Origin: Pyrinomonadaceae bacterium
GTDB lineage: Bacteria; Acidobacteriota; Blastocatellia; Pyrinomonadales; Pyrinomonadaceae
Reading direction: 5' to 3'
Assembly: GCA_019186825.1 (NCBI GenBank)
Contig: JABARP010000003.1
Span: 50,358-114,357 of the forward strand
DNA length: 64,000 nt
In this document: positions 9,717 through 19,385 of the stretch, piece after piece
How positions within the stretch are numbered: the stretch's first letter is position 1
Layout of the letters: each line of letters begins with the position of its first letter
Notes under the pieces: generated by a model
What the model was told of the DNA's origin: nothing
Seen by the model: only the letters and a program-made list of their open reading frames with translations
The model's database searches: none
Made by a program: the position numbers and the translations under genes

Positions 9717-10172
9717 ATCTTATTTTCAACAGATCGAACTTTTTCTCCATCTACCACAAATGGGTGATGACACCGCTCGTCTAAATGTTGCAATCTAAGG
9801 GAGATTCGAAGTTAAACTGAGCTCGGCCTTGGAAATTTTCCAACAAAGAGCATTTTATTTGCCCGATACTGTCCGGCCTATCGCTCCGGTTCGGTTCAGT
9901 TCCTTAACGGGCTTTCGCTGAAGAGTTTTGTAAGTAGTTTTTCTTCACTCTTCCACGCTTCTCGCTGACCGGTAGCGGTGATCTTCACGCACGATCGCAA
10001 CCGATGCCACTCGGCGAAAGTTCTTTCACTTCGCGCTGACAAATAATTTTGTGATCGGAAATACCGCCGGATCCATTGCAGACAGCTCGAGCCCAGATCA
10101 CTTTTGGTGCCGTGTTTTGTCGCGCTTGTTTTTGCTGCCGGTTAACATTTCGAAAATCTCAGGAGACAACAA
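9717..10172 (+). other. Long non-coding leader of the giant surface protein gene
   Basis: This 456-bp stretch has no convincing ORF. It contains the 15-bp palindrome at 9829-9843. It also contains ACAAATGGGTGATGACA near 9757, which resembles CCAAACGGGTGATACAT at about 8474 upstream of the LuxR gene. An AGGAGA ribosome site lies just before the ATG at 10173. A regulated promoter and a long 5' untranslated region are plausible. I could not match a known riboswitch. Confidence 0.5.
9829..9843. promoter_or_regulatory. 15-bp palindrome, possible operator
   Basis: TTGGAAATTTTCCAA has 7-bp perfect arms around a single T. It lies 330 bp upstream of the 10173 start in a non-coding region. A regulator site is an inference. 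Confidence 0.35.
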
Positions 10173-13100
10173 ATGTTTTTAAAAAATATTCCTCTCGTAT
10201 TAACTCGCGCTACTCGAACCCTTATCGCTAAGGCATCAAATCTCAGCCCGCGGCTTAAGGCTTCTGCAGCGTTCCTCATCGTGTCCCTTTTCGTAGGAAC
10301 ATTTTGGATACAGCCGGCTCTCGCAAACAATACGTCGCAGCCAACTCCCGCTGCGACCTCTCTAGCGAGCATCGCTGATTACATTTGGTCTTTCTTTGCT
10401 TCAAACAATGACGGCCCCCGTCATCGTACGGCATGGCCCATCAGCGACGAACTAGATGCTACTGGAGCAAGGCAGCTTCCGACTACCCCCAACGCATTGG
10501 CTTGTCCAGCCGCTCCCGGTGTAACAAGAACTGTTGGGAACTTAGGCGGCCCACTTGACTATCCCACGATCCAGGACGCAATAAACGCCTCAAGCCTTCT
10601 TCAAAAAGACACCATCGACATCTATCCCGGAACGTACACAGAACAGATCATTGTGAACAAGTGCGTGCTCATAAAGGGACACGCCGCGGGTGTTACGATA
10701 AAGGCCCCGACTTCTCTTGCTCCAAGTAGCGTACCCGGCATCACCTCGGCCGCTTCAGTCATTGAAGTTCGGAGTCAGGCAACCGCAGAGATCAGCGACT
10801 TGACCGTCGCGGGGCCGATCACCACAACCGGATGCGGCCAGGAAAGATATGGAATATACGTTAACGAGGGAGCAGACCTTACCTTAACGAATGTTACCGT
10901 TGACAGCATGCTCAGTGGCTCGGCCAACGGTCCGTTCTTTGGCTGCCAAGAAGTAAGTGCAATTCGCGCTGGCAGCGCCGCAGGAAATCAGGTGGGCACG
11001 CTCCATGCAACAGGATTGACCGTATCCAACTTTCAAAAGACCGGCATTATCGCAAGCGGCCCTGGATCGGCCGTCGATCTTCAGTCTAGCAATATTGCAG
11101 GCGTTGGAAATCAACCAACGATAGCACAGAACGGGGTTCAAGTTTCCGGAGGAGCAACCAGCTCGGTTACGGGAACGAGCTTCAGTGGGCTTGCATGCGA
11201 CAACCCGGCTTGCTCGTTCACAAACTACTATTCGTATGGAATCATTGTATATGATGGCTCCGGGAACTTTTCAGGAAATACCTTCACTACAAGTGATGCA
11301 GCGCTTTATGTATTAAGCCCGGGCGGTTCGTCAACGATCGATGGTAACACGATAAACGCCACGCGATACTCAGGTATCGACCTTGACGAAGGGACTCACA
11401 CGGTCACAAATAACCTGATCAACGGGGATGGGACAATGCCCGTCACGGGTATCGGAATTCTTTCATATACAGGAGCTAGCGGAAACACTTCCGCAACGCT
11501 TCATGGCAACTCCATTGTTGGAACCCTCGCTACTCAACCCGCGCCGCCAACTCCGCCACTCCCGACCGCTGGCATTTGGATCAACGACTTTGAAACTGGC
11601 GACAGCTTTGTTCCGAACGCGTCGATCTCCTTCAACCGACTCGCAAATAACCCGGGAGCCGGAATTCGAAATGATTCCAGCGGGTCAACAGTAACCGCGG
11701 AGAATAACTGGTGGGGTTGCAACGCAGGTCCGGGCGGAACCGGTTGCGACACGGTAACCGGGGCTACGACTTACTCGACATGGCTGACACTCTCGGGGAT
11801 CTCTGCATCGCCGACGACCGTCGCCCTAAGCGGTGCGTCAAATATCTCGGGCGTTAATCTTTGCGTAAACTCTGCCTCCGCAAACGTTTGTACAGCCACC
11901 GACCACACGCCCGACGGCCTTGCGATGGCGTACAGTTCGGCACCCGGTACGGCAGGTTCGGTCGCACCCGCTGGCGGCACATTTACGACCGGAAACGCAA
12001 GCGGCACGACCTTTACCGCGACCGCCGGCCCGATCGTCGGCGACCAGATCGAAGAGGCGTCCGCTACATTCGACAACGAAACGATCAGCACCAATATCGT
12101 CGTTAGCGACGGGACCGCCCCGACAGTTTCGTCCATCCTGCGTGCAGACGCGGATCCGACAAATGCAGGCTCCGTCGATTTCACGGTTATTTTTAGCGAG
12201 TCCGTCAGCAATGTTGACGTCGCAGACTTTTCGCTCACGACCACTGGCGTTTCGGGGGCAAGCGTTTTGTCTGTGGCAGGATCGGGTAGCGTTTACACAG
12301 TAACCGTAAACACGGGTAGTAATAGCGGAACTATCCGTCTCGATGTGCCGAATACCGCAACGATCAACGACCTTTCGGGGACCGCACTAACGGCTGCATT
12401 CACTACAGGGCAGGCATATACCATTGACAAGGATGGTCCTACGGGGACACTCGCGCAGGCTTCAGGGCAGGCCGATCCCACCGCTGCCTCTCCGATCCAC
12501 TTTACGGTTACGTTCAGTGAGGCGGTCATGGGATTTGATGATACTGATGTGACGTTCCTGGATACTCCCGACGATGCATTCTTTGACGTTAACCCAACAG
12601 TAGTAGTTACCGGTGGCCCAACTACATTCGATATCGCCGTCTCGGGTATGAATCAGCCGGGCTTTGTTCGCCCGCTGGTCGGTGCAGGAGCGGTTACGGA
12701 TGTCCTCGGTAACTCCGGCGCAGATGTCGCCGAAGGCGATAACTCCGTCTATTACACGGTTGGAGCCTCAACTTTGATCGTTGACATCGACGGTGCGGCA
12801 AGCGATGCGAATTTCCCCGCGAGCTGTAGCGACCCGGCACCAACGGCGTATACGACGATCCAATCGGCGATCAACGCCGCCTCAAACGGCAACACCATCA
12901 AGGTCTGTCCGGGAACGTATGTCCAGGAGGCGAACGTTTCGAAAACTGTGAGGGTTGTTGGTGCAGGACCTGAAGGTCCAAATGCTACTATCGTCTCCGG
13001 CCCTGCCGGTGGTGACAATGCAACTATTCGCATTTCGGCTGATGATGTCGAAATCAGTGGCCTCCAGATCACGCGCGAGGGTAACAACACCATCGACTGG

Positions 13101-16100
13101 AACGAACCAACGCTGAAATCTGCAGGCATCGCGATCCAGGGCGGTGTGACCGGAGCGCTGATCCACGACAACTACCTCACTGGCAACCGCACCGCAATTG
13201 ATATAAACAACAGCAGCGGCCACACGATCCGGAACAACAAGATCGATTTCAACCGAACAGGCCTGATATTCCGGAATACGACGGACAATATCACCCTAGT
13301 AGAGAATCAGATCACTAACAACTGGACCGTTGGCCTCGTCTTCCTGGATGGCAGCAGCGGTTCGAACTCACCGGTCCAGTCATTCAATAATTCTATCGTC
13401 ACGAACAACGATTTGGGTGGTAACTGGTACGGCCAGATCGTCGATCGTCAGACCAGCGGCTCCCTCCCCGCACCGGGAGCAAATCCAAAGAACTTCCAGG
13501 GCAACTGGTTTGGCACAACCGCGCCGGTTGTGACGACGGCGAATAGTGCTGAACCGGGATACAGTGGCCTCATACCGGTAGCATACGGAGGCACGGCAAC
13601 GCCTCCAGCCGGACAACCCGATATTGAGGGTCCGGCATCTGCTAACATCCGCTTCGATCTACCGCTGACGGTTGGAACCGACACCGATGTCGAAACGACA
13701 CCAGGACGCGGAACTTACGGCTTCCAGGGTGCAAACCTTGTGGTCAACAGCGCACAGACGATCAACGATGCGGATCCGCGGCCTCCAGGATGGTTCTTCT
13801 GGAACGAGGGGCCGAATGGTTCGCACGGCCTCGATGTTGGGCCGAGCGGTGGCCTCGGTTCGGGCAGCGCGCGGCTCAGCGTTGACGTTACCGGCCGCGA
13901 GAGCTTTGGAACAGCGGCATATGGCGGCATTCGCCTTCGCGACTTCTCGAAGCTGAAATTCAAGACGTGGACGAATGGCCCGACGGCGCCCGTTCTCCAG
14001 TTCGACGTTGACAACGACCTTACGGAGAATACGATCCTGTCAGACACCACATATCAAGGCCGTTTGAGCTTCCAGCCCACGGCCGCCGTGGTGCAGAACG
14101 GTTGGCAGCAATGGGATGTGCTCGCTCCAGGCACCCTTGTTTGGGGCAGCGGATCAGGAGCGAACCGTCCATTTTCAAATGCCTGTACGCAGAACAGTCC
14201 GTGTCTCCTCTCTGACGTACTCGCTGACTCCACGTGGGCAAATCTCGGCGTCCATGTCGGCGGTACAATGTTGTTCCGCCAGGGCGGGCCTAACGCAACA
14301 GACATCACTGCATTCGTTGACGACTTTGAGGTCGGCCTCAATACGGGTAATACGACGTATGATTTCGAACCCAATGGTGGTGCGGCTCCGACCGTGACCT
14401 CGATAACGCGTGCCGACGCTAACCCGACGAATGCCACAAGCGTGACGTTCAACGTAGTGTTCAGCGAACCCGTCAACGGTGTTGACGTCAATGACTTTGT
14501 ACTTGCGACGACAGGTGCCGTTACCGGAGAATCTGTAACCAACGTTTCAGGTTCGGCTGCGAACTATGTCGTGACCGTGGCGACCGGAACAGGAAGTGGC
14601 ACGATTCGCCTCGACCTTCCGGTCGGCGCAACCATAACGGACGTTGCGAATAATGCCTTTGTAGGACCATACACAGGCGGTGAGGCCTATACGATCGACA
14701 AGACCGGCCCGACGTCAGTGGTAACGGCCGTGAATGATCCTGATTCGGCATCGCCGGTTGACTTCACCGTCGATTTTGGCGAGACGGTCACCGGCTTCGA
14801 CGCCACTGATGTCACCATCGGCGGAACTGCAAATCCATCGCAATTTACGATCAGCGGAACCGGCCCGTACACGGTCCACGTGACCGGAATGAACACCTCA
14901 GGCACGGTTACCGTTGCTGTGAATAATGCGGGTGTGACGGATGCTCTCGAAAACGTCGGCACCGGCACAAGCAATGGTTCGGCACAGTTCAACCAGCCGT
15001 CAACGACCGTCGTCCAGACTCCGATCGGAGGCACCTGGGCGTACTATGACGACGTTACAAACGCTGTCATACCTGGCTATGACTACGTGTTCGGCCCGGC
15101 GGGCGGACCGCTGCCGGCGGGAAGCGCACGTCTCCAAAGCGGAGCAGGCGCACTGAAAGGCCTGTTCACGCAGGACTACAACAATACGAAACTGGCCAAC
15201 ATTACGACGTTGAGCTACTCGACGTATGTCCATGGATCTGCAAGCAACGAGCCGACGCTCCAGTTCAACGTAGATTATGACCTGGACGACAGCGACGAAT
15301 CGTATCAGGGACGCGTTGTTTACGTCCCGAGCCAGAATGGCACGGTCTCTGCCGATACATGGCAGAACTGGAACGCTCTTACCGGCGTATTCTGGTACTC
15401 CACTCTATCGCCTAACGCGAGCGAGTGTACGCAGAGCTCGCCGTGTACGGTTGCTCAGATGCTCGCTGCTCACCCGAATATGGGTATTAACAGCAGCAAC
15501 CTCGGGGCCATCGGATTCCGATCCGAGCCGAATAGCAACTCGAATGTCGATAACTTCGTCATCGGCGTCAACAGCTCGAACACTATTGTGAACTTCGAGC
15601 CTGCAGGCACCGTCGTAGTTACACCGACAGATGCAAACTGGTTCTTCTGGGACGATACGGGCGATACGCCTTGTGATCCGGATTACATATTCGGCCCGGC
15701 GGGCGGACCGCTTCCGGTCGGCAGCGCACGTCTCGCAAGTGCGTCGTGCAGCAATTCGGTTTCGTCAACGACGAGAAAGGGCTTGTTCACATACGCATAC
15801 CGCGGTACGCCGATAAGCTCGATCACCGCTCTGAGCTACTCGACGTATGTTCCGACAGGCTCGAACGTACCGACGCTTCAGATAGGCGTAGACTTCACAG
15901 GAGCCGCAAATCCGGGCTATCAGGGACGCCTTGTTTATATCCCAAGCGGCGTGGTCAACGACACTTGGCAGACCTGGAATCTGGACCTCGCCACGGCGAG
16001 ATTCTACTATTCCTCGGGCACCTATTCGCCGAATGGCGATGGATGCTTGATGAACCAAGGCTCCGGCTGTACTCTCGCGACCATTCTCGCAGCACATCCG

Positions 16101-18941
16101 AATGCAAGGATAATGCCGAATGGCGACCCGGGCACCCCGGATCCGAACAACACCTGGGGCGTACTTGGCTTCCGTTCAGAAAACGGCAGCACATCGAGCG
16201 TCGATAACCTCACGGTTGGCGTCAACGGTGCGAATACGGTCGTGAACTTCGAACCGGCAGGTAACGTTACCGTCAATCCGGCAAATATGAACGGCTGGGA
16301 GACAAGGTCGTCTGATTCGACGGCGATAACGTCATTCCGTACGGGACCAGCTTCAGCCCCGATTGGAAACGGCAGCGTTCAATTCAACACCGGAACTGAT
16401 GGCGACCAGTATACGATGTTGTACACGACCGCATACGGTGGGGTGCCGCTTTCGTCGATCACTTCAATTGGATACAGCACCTACGTCCACTCAAATGTGG
16501 ATGGTCAGGCACCATACTTGGTACTTCGGATCGATAACACGGGCGACGGCAACTATGACGATCGCCTGTATTTTGAACCAACTTACCAGAACGGCGTTTA
16601 CGGTCCCCCGACTCAGTGCCCAAGCTTCCCGAGCCTTTGTGTCGGACACGACACGTGGCAGACATGGGATGCGTTCGCTGGCGTATGGTACGACGAAACT
16701 ACGTCAACGTATCAAACCTTGGCGACCTATCTCCTTGGTCACCCAACCGCAACGATCGTGAATTATCCGTCAGCCGGTCCGACTGCGTCTCCTGCGGGCG
16801 TATATTTCGTCGCAGGGGCCGGAGCTCCGAACTGGAACAACTTCAGCGGTAATGTCGATGCCTTCAAGATCGGTATCAGCGGCGCCGAGAATACGTATAA
16901 CTTTGAGGCGGCACCGCCGACGGTGTCGATCGCGGACGCAACTCCTGTTGCGGAAGGTACTGACGTGGTATTCACCGTTTCGCTTACTGGCGATACGCCG
17001 CAGCGTACATTGCCGGTCACGGTCGTGGTAAATACCACTGATGGCTCGGCAACGGCTGGAGCCGATTACACGCCTGTCGCAAGTCAGCTCGTAACATTTG
17101 CTCCGAATGTATATTCGCAACAAGTACACGTTACTACCGCGACGGATACCGTTGCTGAAGGTAACGAGACATTTACCGCAACGATCTCCGATGCGGTCAA
17201 TGCCGGCCTCGGCACATATACCGCAACCGGTACTATCACCGACGGCGGCGGCTACGTCGCCATCGGCGGCCGCGTTACCGCTTACAGCAACGGTGCCGGT
17301 ATCCCTGGCGTCACAATGACGCTTACAGGTACGAGCAATGGCAGTCCAGTCAATCTGACAACTACGACCGACGCAAGCGGTAACTATAACTTCGATACAG
17401 GCCTATCCACGACGGGTGAGTATTCGGTCGCTCCGACACCGGTAGGCGGGTATGTGTATGATCCCGAATCGATTTACTTCATAGACCCGCCATGGAGCGT
17501 TGCAAACGCGAATTTCGTTGGCTACAGCAACGACAATCCGCGTGACATCGTCATTGGAACGGTCTCTCAGGGACAAGTCGGTGCGAACGTTGAAGTTCCG
17601 ATCACCCTCAATATGCTTGGAACGGAAACGGGAGCTGACTTCGATCTAGTTTTCGATGATACAAAACTCCAGTTTGTAAGTGTATCGTCGCCGGGCTCAA
17701 TCGTGGGTGTTGGGCCAAATACTGGCCCATCGTCACCGAAACGCATTAGCGTTGAAAGTCCGTCGGGCGCGTATCCAGCCGGAACCGTTACGGTCACCGT
17801 GACCTTTACGACTACGCCGGGAACAGCGCTAAACACTCTGGTAACTTTTGGAACCTATAAGCGAGTGACGAATATTCAGGGAATTGGACTTCCAGCTGAT
17901 TGGCATGATGGAAGCGTTATCTTTGCCCAAGGAAATGAAGGCGACATCACAAATGGATCGACCGGAGGATACACCGACGGCAACGTAAACATTCTAGATG
18001 TTGGCCGTATCCGCCAGCTTAACGTGCATTCTGCAACCCTGAACCCCAACGTTAATGAATTCCAGCGTGCGGACGCTGGACCATATCCGAGTCGGGGTGA
18101 TGGCTGTATTAACATTCTTGATGTGTACGCGATCAGGCTTTATCAAACACATCAGCTGCCGACGACCCAGGCGGCCGGACCTAGCTCGCCCACATGCCGC
18201 AGCGCGGGTAAGAAGCTGGAACGACCTGTGATTCAGAGTGGAGCTGGTATTCCGATCGTCAATATTGTTGGAGCCCAGGCTACCAGAGGTAGTAACGTTG
18301 ATGTGCAGGTTGAGCTAGTCGCTCAAGGAAATGAGGGTGGAGTCGGATTTGAAATGCTCTACGATTCGACCGTCTTTGATCCAAATCCGGTGGCAACGCT
18401 TCCTGCAGGCTCGCCCGCCGGCGTATTTCTCGATACGTACGACGATCCGGCGGCAGATATCATTTATGTGGGATATTCGTTGCCTCCGTTTACAACCATT
18501 CCTCCTGGAGCAAGGATCATCATTAATTTCAACTTTCACGTTAAGGCAGGAGCACCACTTGGCTTAACGCCGATCGCATTCTCAGGCAACGCCGCAGCCC
18601 AGATCGTGATGGACGGTAATGGAGATCCGATCAATCCCGCTGAATGGAATGACGGCTCGGTGTTGATCACGCTTGCTCCGACGGCGGCGACGTCTTCGGT
18701 GGCTGGCCAGGTCAGGACGGCGGATGGTCGCGGCATTGGCAACACGGTCGTAACGCTCACGGGCACTGACGGCAGCGTCCGCAGGGCGTTGACGAACCAG
18801 ATGGGCTACTACCGCATAGACGAAGTGCCGACAGGTGCGACCTACGTGATCGGTGCAACGTCGAAACGCTACACGTTCGATTCACGCATCATCACGGTCG
18901 GGGACAACATCACCGACGCGGATATGATCCCGCGAGAGTGA
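10173..18941 (+). CDS. Giant secreted multidomain protein: beta-helices, Ig-like, Calx-beta, cohesin and dockerin-like
   Basis: A 2922-residue exported protein. The signal peptide ends at about Ala51 (IQPALA). Domains, by eye: beta-helix 1 (about 125-540, YPTIQDAINAS); Ig-like segments (about 540-865, including the FTVIFSESV type); beta-helix 2 (about 865-1150, YTTIQSAINAA); a ~200-residue repeat, copy 1 (about 1165-1400); two more Ig-like units (about 1403-1610); repeat copies 2-4 (about 1611-2247). A Calx-beta domain follows (about 2248-2360, GSATAGADYTPV), then a CarboxypepD-regulatory-like domain (about 2360-2453), cohesin-like 1 (about 2458-2586), a dockerin-like segment (about 2587-2663, with two NILDV loops), cohesin-like 2 (about 2690-2832) and a second regulatory-like domain to the end. 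No sortase, PEP-CTERM or membrane anchor is visible. It is probably an adhesin, matrix or glycan-binding protein. It is monocistronic, with a good ribosome site and a strong terminator. Confidence 0.85.
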   Translation: MFLKNIPLVLTRATRTLIAKASNLSPRLKASAAFLIVSLFVGTFWIQPALANNTSQPTPAATSLASIADYIWSFFASNNDGPRHRTAWPISDELDATGARQLPTTPNALACPAAPGVTRTVGNLGGPLDYPTIQDAINASSLLQKDTIDIYPGTYTEQIIVNKCVLIKGHAAGVTIKAPTSLAPSSVPGITSAASVIEVRSQATAEISDLTVAGPITTTGCGQERYGIYVNEGADLTLTNVTVDSMLSGSANGPFFGCQEVSAIRAGSAAGNQVGTLHATGLTVSNFQKTGIIASGPGSAVDLQSSNIAGVGNQPTIAQNGVQVSGGATSSVTGTSFSGLACDNPACSFTNYYSYGIIVYDGSGNFSGNTFTTSDAALYVLSPGGSSTIDGNTINATRYSGIDLDEGTHTVTNNLINGDGTMPVTGIGILSYTGASGNTSATLHGNSIVGTLATQPAPPTPPLPTAGIWINDFETGDSFVPNASISFNRLANNPGAGIRNDSSGSTVTAENNWWGCNAGPGGTGCDTVTGATTYSTWLTLSGISASPTTVALSGASNISGVNLCVNSASANVCTATDHTPDGLAMAYSSAPGTAGSVAPAGGTFTTGNASGTTFTATAGPIVGDQIEEASATFDNETISTNIVVSDGTAPTVSSILRADADPTNAGSVDFTVIFSESVSNVDVADFSLTTTGVSGASVLSVAGSGSVYTVTVNTGSNSGTIRLDVPNTATINDLSGTALTAAFTTGQAYTIDKDGPTGTLAQASGQADPTAASPIHFTVTFSEAVMGFDDTDVTFLDTPDDAFFDVNPTVVVTGGPTTFDIAVSGMNQPGFVRPLVGAGAVTDVLGNSGADVAEGDNSVYYTVGASTLIVDIDGAASDANFPASCSDPAPTAYTTIQSAINAASNGNTIKVCPGTYVQEANVSKTVRVVGAGPEGPNATIVSGPAGGDNATIRISADDVEISGLQITREGNNTIDWNEPTLKSAGIAIQGGVTGALIHDNYLTGNRTAIDINNSSGHTIRNNKIDFNRTGLIFRNTTDNITLVENQITNNWTVGLVFLDGSSGSNSPVQSFNNSIVTNNDLGGNWYGQIVDRQTSGSLPAPGANPKNFQGNWFGTTAPVVTTANSAEPGYSGLIPVAYGGTATPPAGQPDIEGPASANIRFDLPLTVGTDTDVETTPGRGTYGFQGANLVVNSAQTINDADPRPPGWFFWNEGPNGSHGLDVGPSGGLGSGSARLSVDVTGRESFGTAAYGGIRLRDFSKLKFKTWTNGPTAPVLQFDVDNDLTENTILSDTTYQGRLSFQPTAAVVQNGWQQWDVLAPGTLVWGSGSGANRPFSNACTQNSPCLLSDVLADSTWANLGVHVGGTMLFRQGGPNATDITAFVDDFEVGLNTGNTTYDFEPNGGAAPTVTSITRADANPTNATSVTFNVVFSEPVNGVDVNDFVLATTGAVTGESVTNVSGSAANYVVTVATGTGSGTIRLDLPVGATITDVANNAFVGPYTGGEAYTIDKTGPTSVVTAVNDPDSASPVDFTVDFGETVTGFDATDVTIGGTANPSQFTISGTGPYTVHVTGMNTSGTVTVAVNNAGVTDALENVGTGTSNGSAQFNQPSTTVVQTPIGGTWAYYDDVTNAVIPGYDYVFGPAGGPLPAGSARLQSGAGALKGLFTQDYNNTKLANITTLSYSTYVHGSASNEPTLQFNVDYDLDDSDESYQGRVVYVPSQNGTVSADTWQNWNALTGVFWYSTLSPNASECTQSSPCTVAQMLAAHPNMGINSSNLGAIGFRSEPNSNSNVDNFVIGVNSSNTIVNFEPAGTVVVTPTDANWFFWDDTGDTPCDPDYIFGPAGGPLPVGSARLASASCSNSVSSTTRKGLFTYAYRGTPISSITALSYSTYVPTGSNVPTLQIGVDFTGAANPGYQGRLVYIPSGVVNDTWQTWNLDLATARFYYSSGTYSPNGDGCLMNQGSGCTLATILAAHPNARIMPNGDPGTPDPNNTWGVLGFRSENGSTSSVDNLTVGVNGANTVVNFEPAGNVTVNPANMNGWETRSSDSTAITSFRTGPASAPIGNGSVQFNTGTDGDQYTMLYTTAYGGVPLSSITSIGYSTYVHSNVDGQAPYLVLRIDNTGDGNYDDRLYFEPTYQNGVYGPPTQCPSFPSLCVGHDTWQTWDAFAGVWYDETTSTYQTLATYLLGHPTATIVNYPSAGPTASPAGVYFVAGAGAPNWNNFSGNVDAFKIGISGAENTYNFEAAPPTVSIADATPVAEGTDVVFTVSLTGDTPQRTLPVTVVVNTTDGSATAGADYTPVASQLVTFAPNVYSQQVHVTTATDTVAEGNETFTATISDAVNAGLGTYTATGTITDGGGYVAIGGRVTAYSNGAGIPGVTMTLTGTSNGSPVNLTTTTDASGNYNFDTGLSTTGEYSVAPTPVGGYVYDPESIYFIDPPWSVANANFVGYSNDNPRDIVIGTVSQGQVGANVEVPITLNMLGTETGADFDLVFDDTKLQFVSVSSPGSIVGVGPNTGPSSPKRISVESPSGAYPAGTVTVTVTFTTTPGTALNTLVTFGTYKRVTNIQGIGLPADWHDGSVIFAQGNEGDITNGSTGGYTDGNVNILDVGRIRQLNVHSATLNPNVNEFQRADAGPYPSRGDGCINILDVYAIRLYQTHQLPTTQAAGPSSPTCRSAGKKLERPVIQSGAGIPIVNIVGAQATRGSNVDVQVELVAQGNEGGVGFEMLYDSTVFDPNPVATLPAGSPAGVFLDTYDDPAADIIYVGYSLPPFTTIPPGARIIINFNFHVKAGAPLGLTPIAFSGNAAAQIVMDGNGDPINPAEWNDGSVLITLAPTAATSSVAGQVRTADGRGIGNTVVTLTGTDGSVRRALTNQMGYYRIDEVPTGATYVIGATSKRYTFDSRIITVGDNITDADMIPRE
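13700..16914 (+). repeat. Four-copy ~200-residue repeat within the giant protein
   Basis: Four related units lie at about 13700-14380, 15003-15608, 15609-16262 and 16263-16914. Shared pattern: an aromatic start (WFFW or similar), GPxGGxxxGSARL, an LQFxVD-like strand, YQGRLxxxP, WQxW, a Cys-containing loop, LGFR, a (D/N)(D/N)F or DNL strand, and a closing NFEPAG. Copies 2 and 3 share a 23-bp identical DNA stretch starting at 15090 and at 15690, exactly 600 bp apart, which suggests recent tandem duplication. The length and the regular strand pattern suggest a beta-sandwich domain. I do not recognise a named family. Confidence 0.75.
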
Positions 18942-18952
18942 GTTGCTAAATG

Positions 18953-18993
18953 AAGGGCCGGAAAGCATAAAGGGGCCTATGCTCCCGGCCCTT
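18953..18993 (+). terminator. Long hairpin after the giant gene
   Basis: An extended stem pairs AAGGGCCGG with CCGGCCCTT, with a second helix AGCATA/TATGCT inside. It starts 12 nt after the stop codon. It lacks a long T-run, so it may act together with the next hairpin. Confidence 0.6.
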
Positions 18994-19043
18994 ACTTTGC
19001 GGTGGGTCTAAACTGAGCCCTCTATTTCTTTAAGTACCATTTT

Positions 19044-19092
19044 CCGGCGTGCCGCCTGCAGATTCTCCTCCAAGCGAGCACGCCGGTTTTTT
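19044..19092 (+). terminator. Rho-independent terminator
   Basis: A 9-bp perfect stem (CCGGCGTGC/GCACGCCGG) is followed directly by TTTTTT. It is the second of two hairpins after the 2922-residue gene. The loop is rather long (25 nt). Confidence 0.75.
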
Positions 19093-19219
19093 ACGCTCTT
19101 AGCTCCGGAATGTCAATCGGCTATGGATGAAGGTGAAATAGAGCTGAGTCCGCAAACGCGGTGCGTTGTGACTAGAGGGCGGCTGCCGAAGTCTGAAGGT
19201 CGAGGGGTAAGGCTGCGAT

Positions 19220-19259
19220 CTGAAATTTGAGATCTAATATTTAGAATTCGAGATTTCAG
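19220..19259. repeat. AT-rich imperfect inverted repeat
   Basis: CTGAAAT at 19220 pairs with ATTTCAG at 19253, with AT-rich, partly complementary sequence between. It lies in the 290-bp gap (19093-19385) between the giant gene's terminator and the regulator gene. No gene was found in that gap. Confidence 0.35.
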
Positions 19260-19385
19260 GGTTTGGGGATCGTGAGGTACTTCTGACGGTCCGGGGTATG
19301 GGACAGGTCCGCCCGAAAGCTAAGAGCGATCGGCCGGTCAGCTCGTAGATGCGGATATAGCGCTAGTTAGGAGTACGCCTAGCGA

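Noticed and set aside
9717..10172. Riboswitch (for example c-di-GMP type) in the leader of the giant gene
   Set aside because: I could not find the conserved cores of known riboswitch classes by eye. The region is listed only as a non-coding leader.
10884..18766. Many antisense and alternate-frame ORFs inside the giant gene
   Set aside because: They arise from the Thr/Gly/Ala-rich composition of the real frame. None has a domain or start signal.
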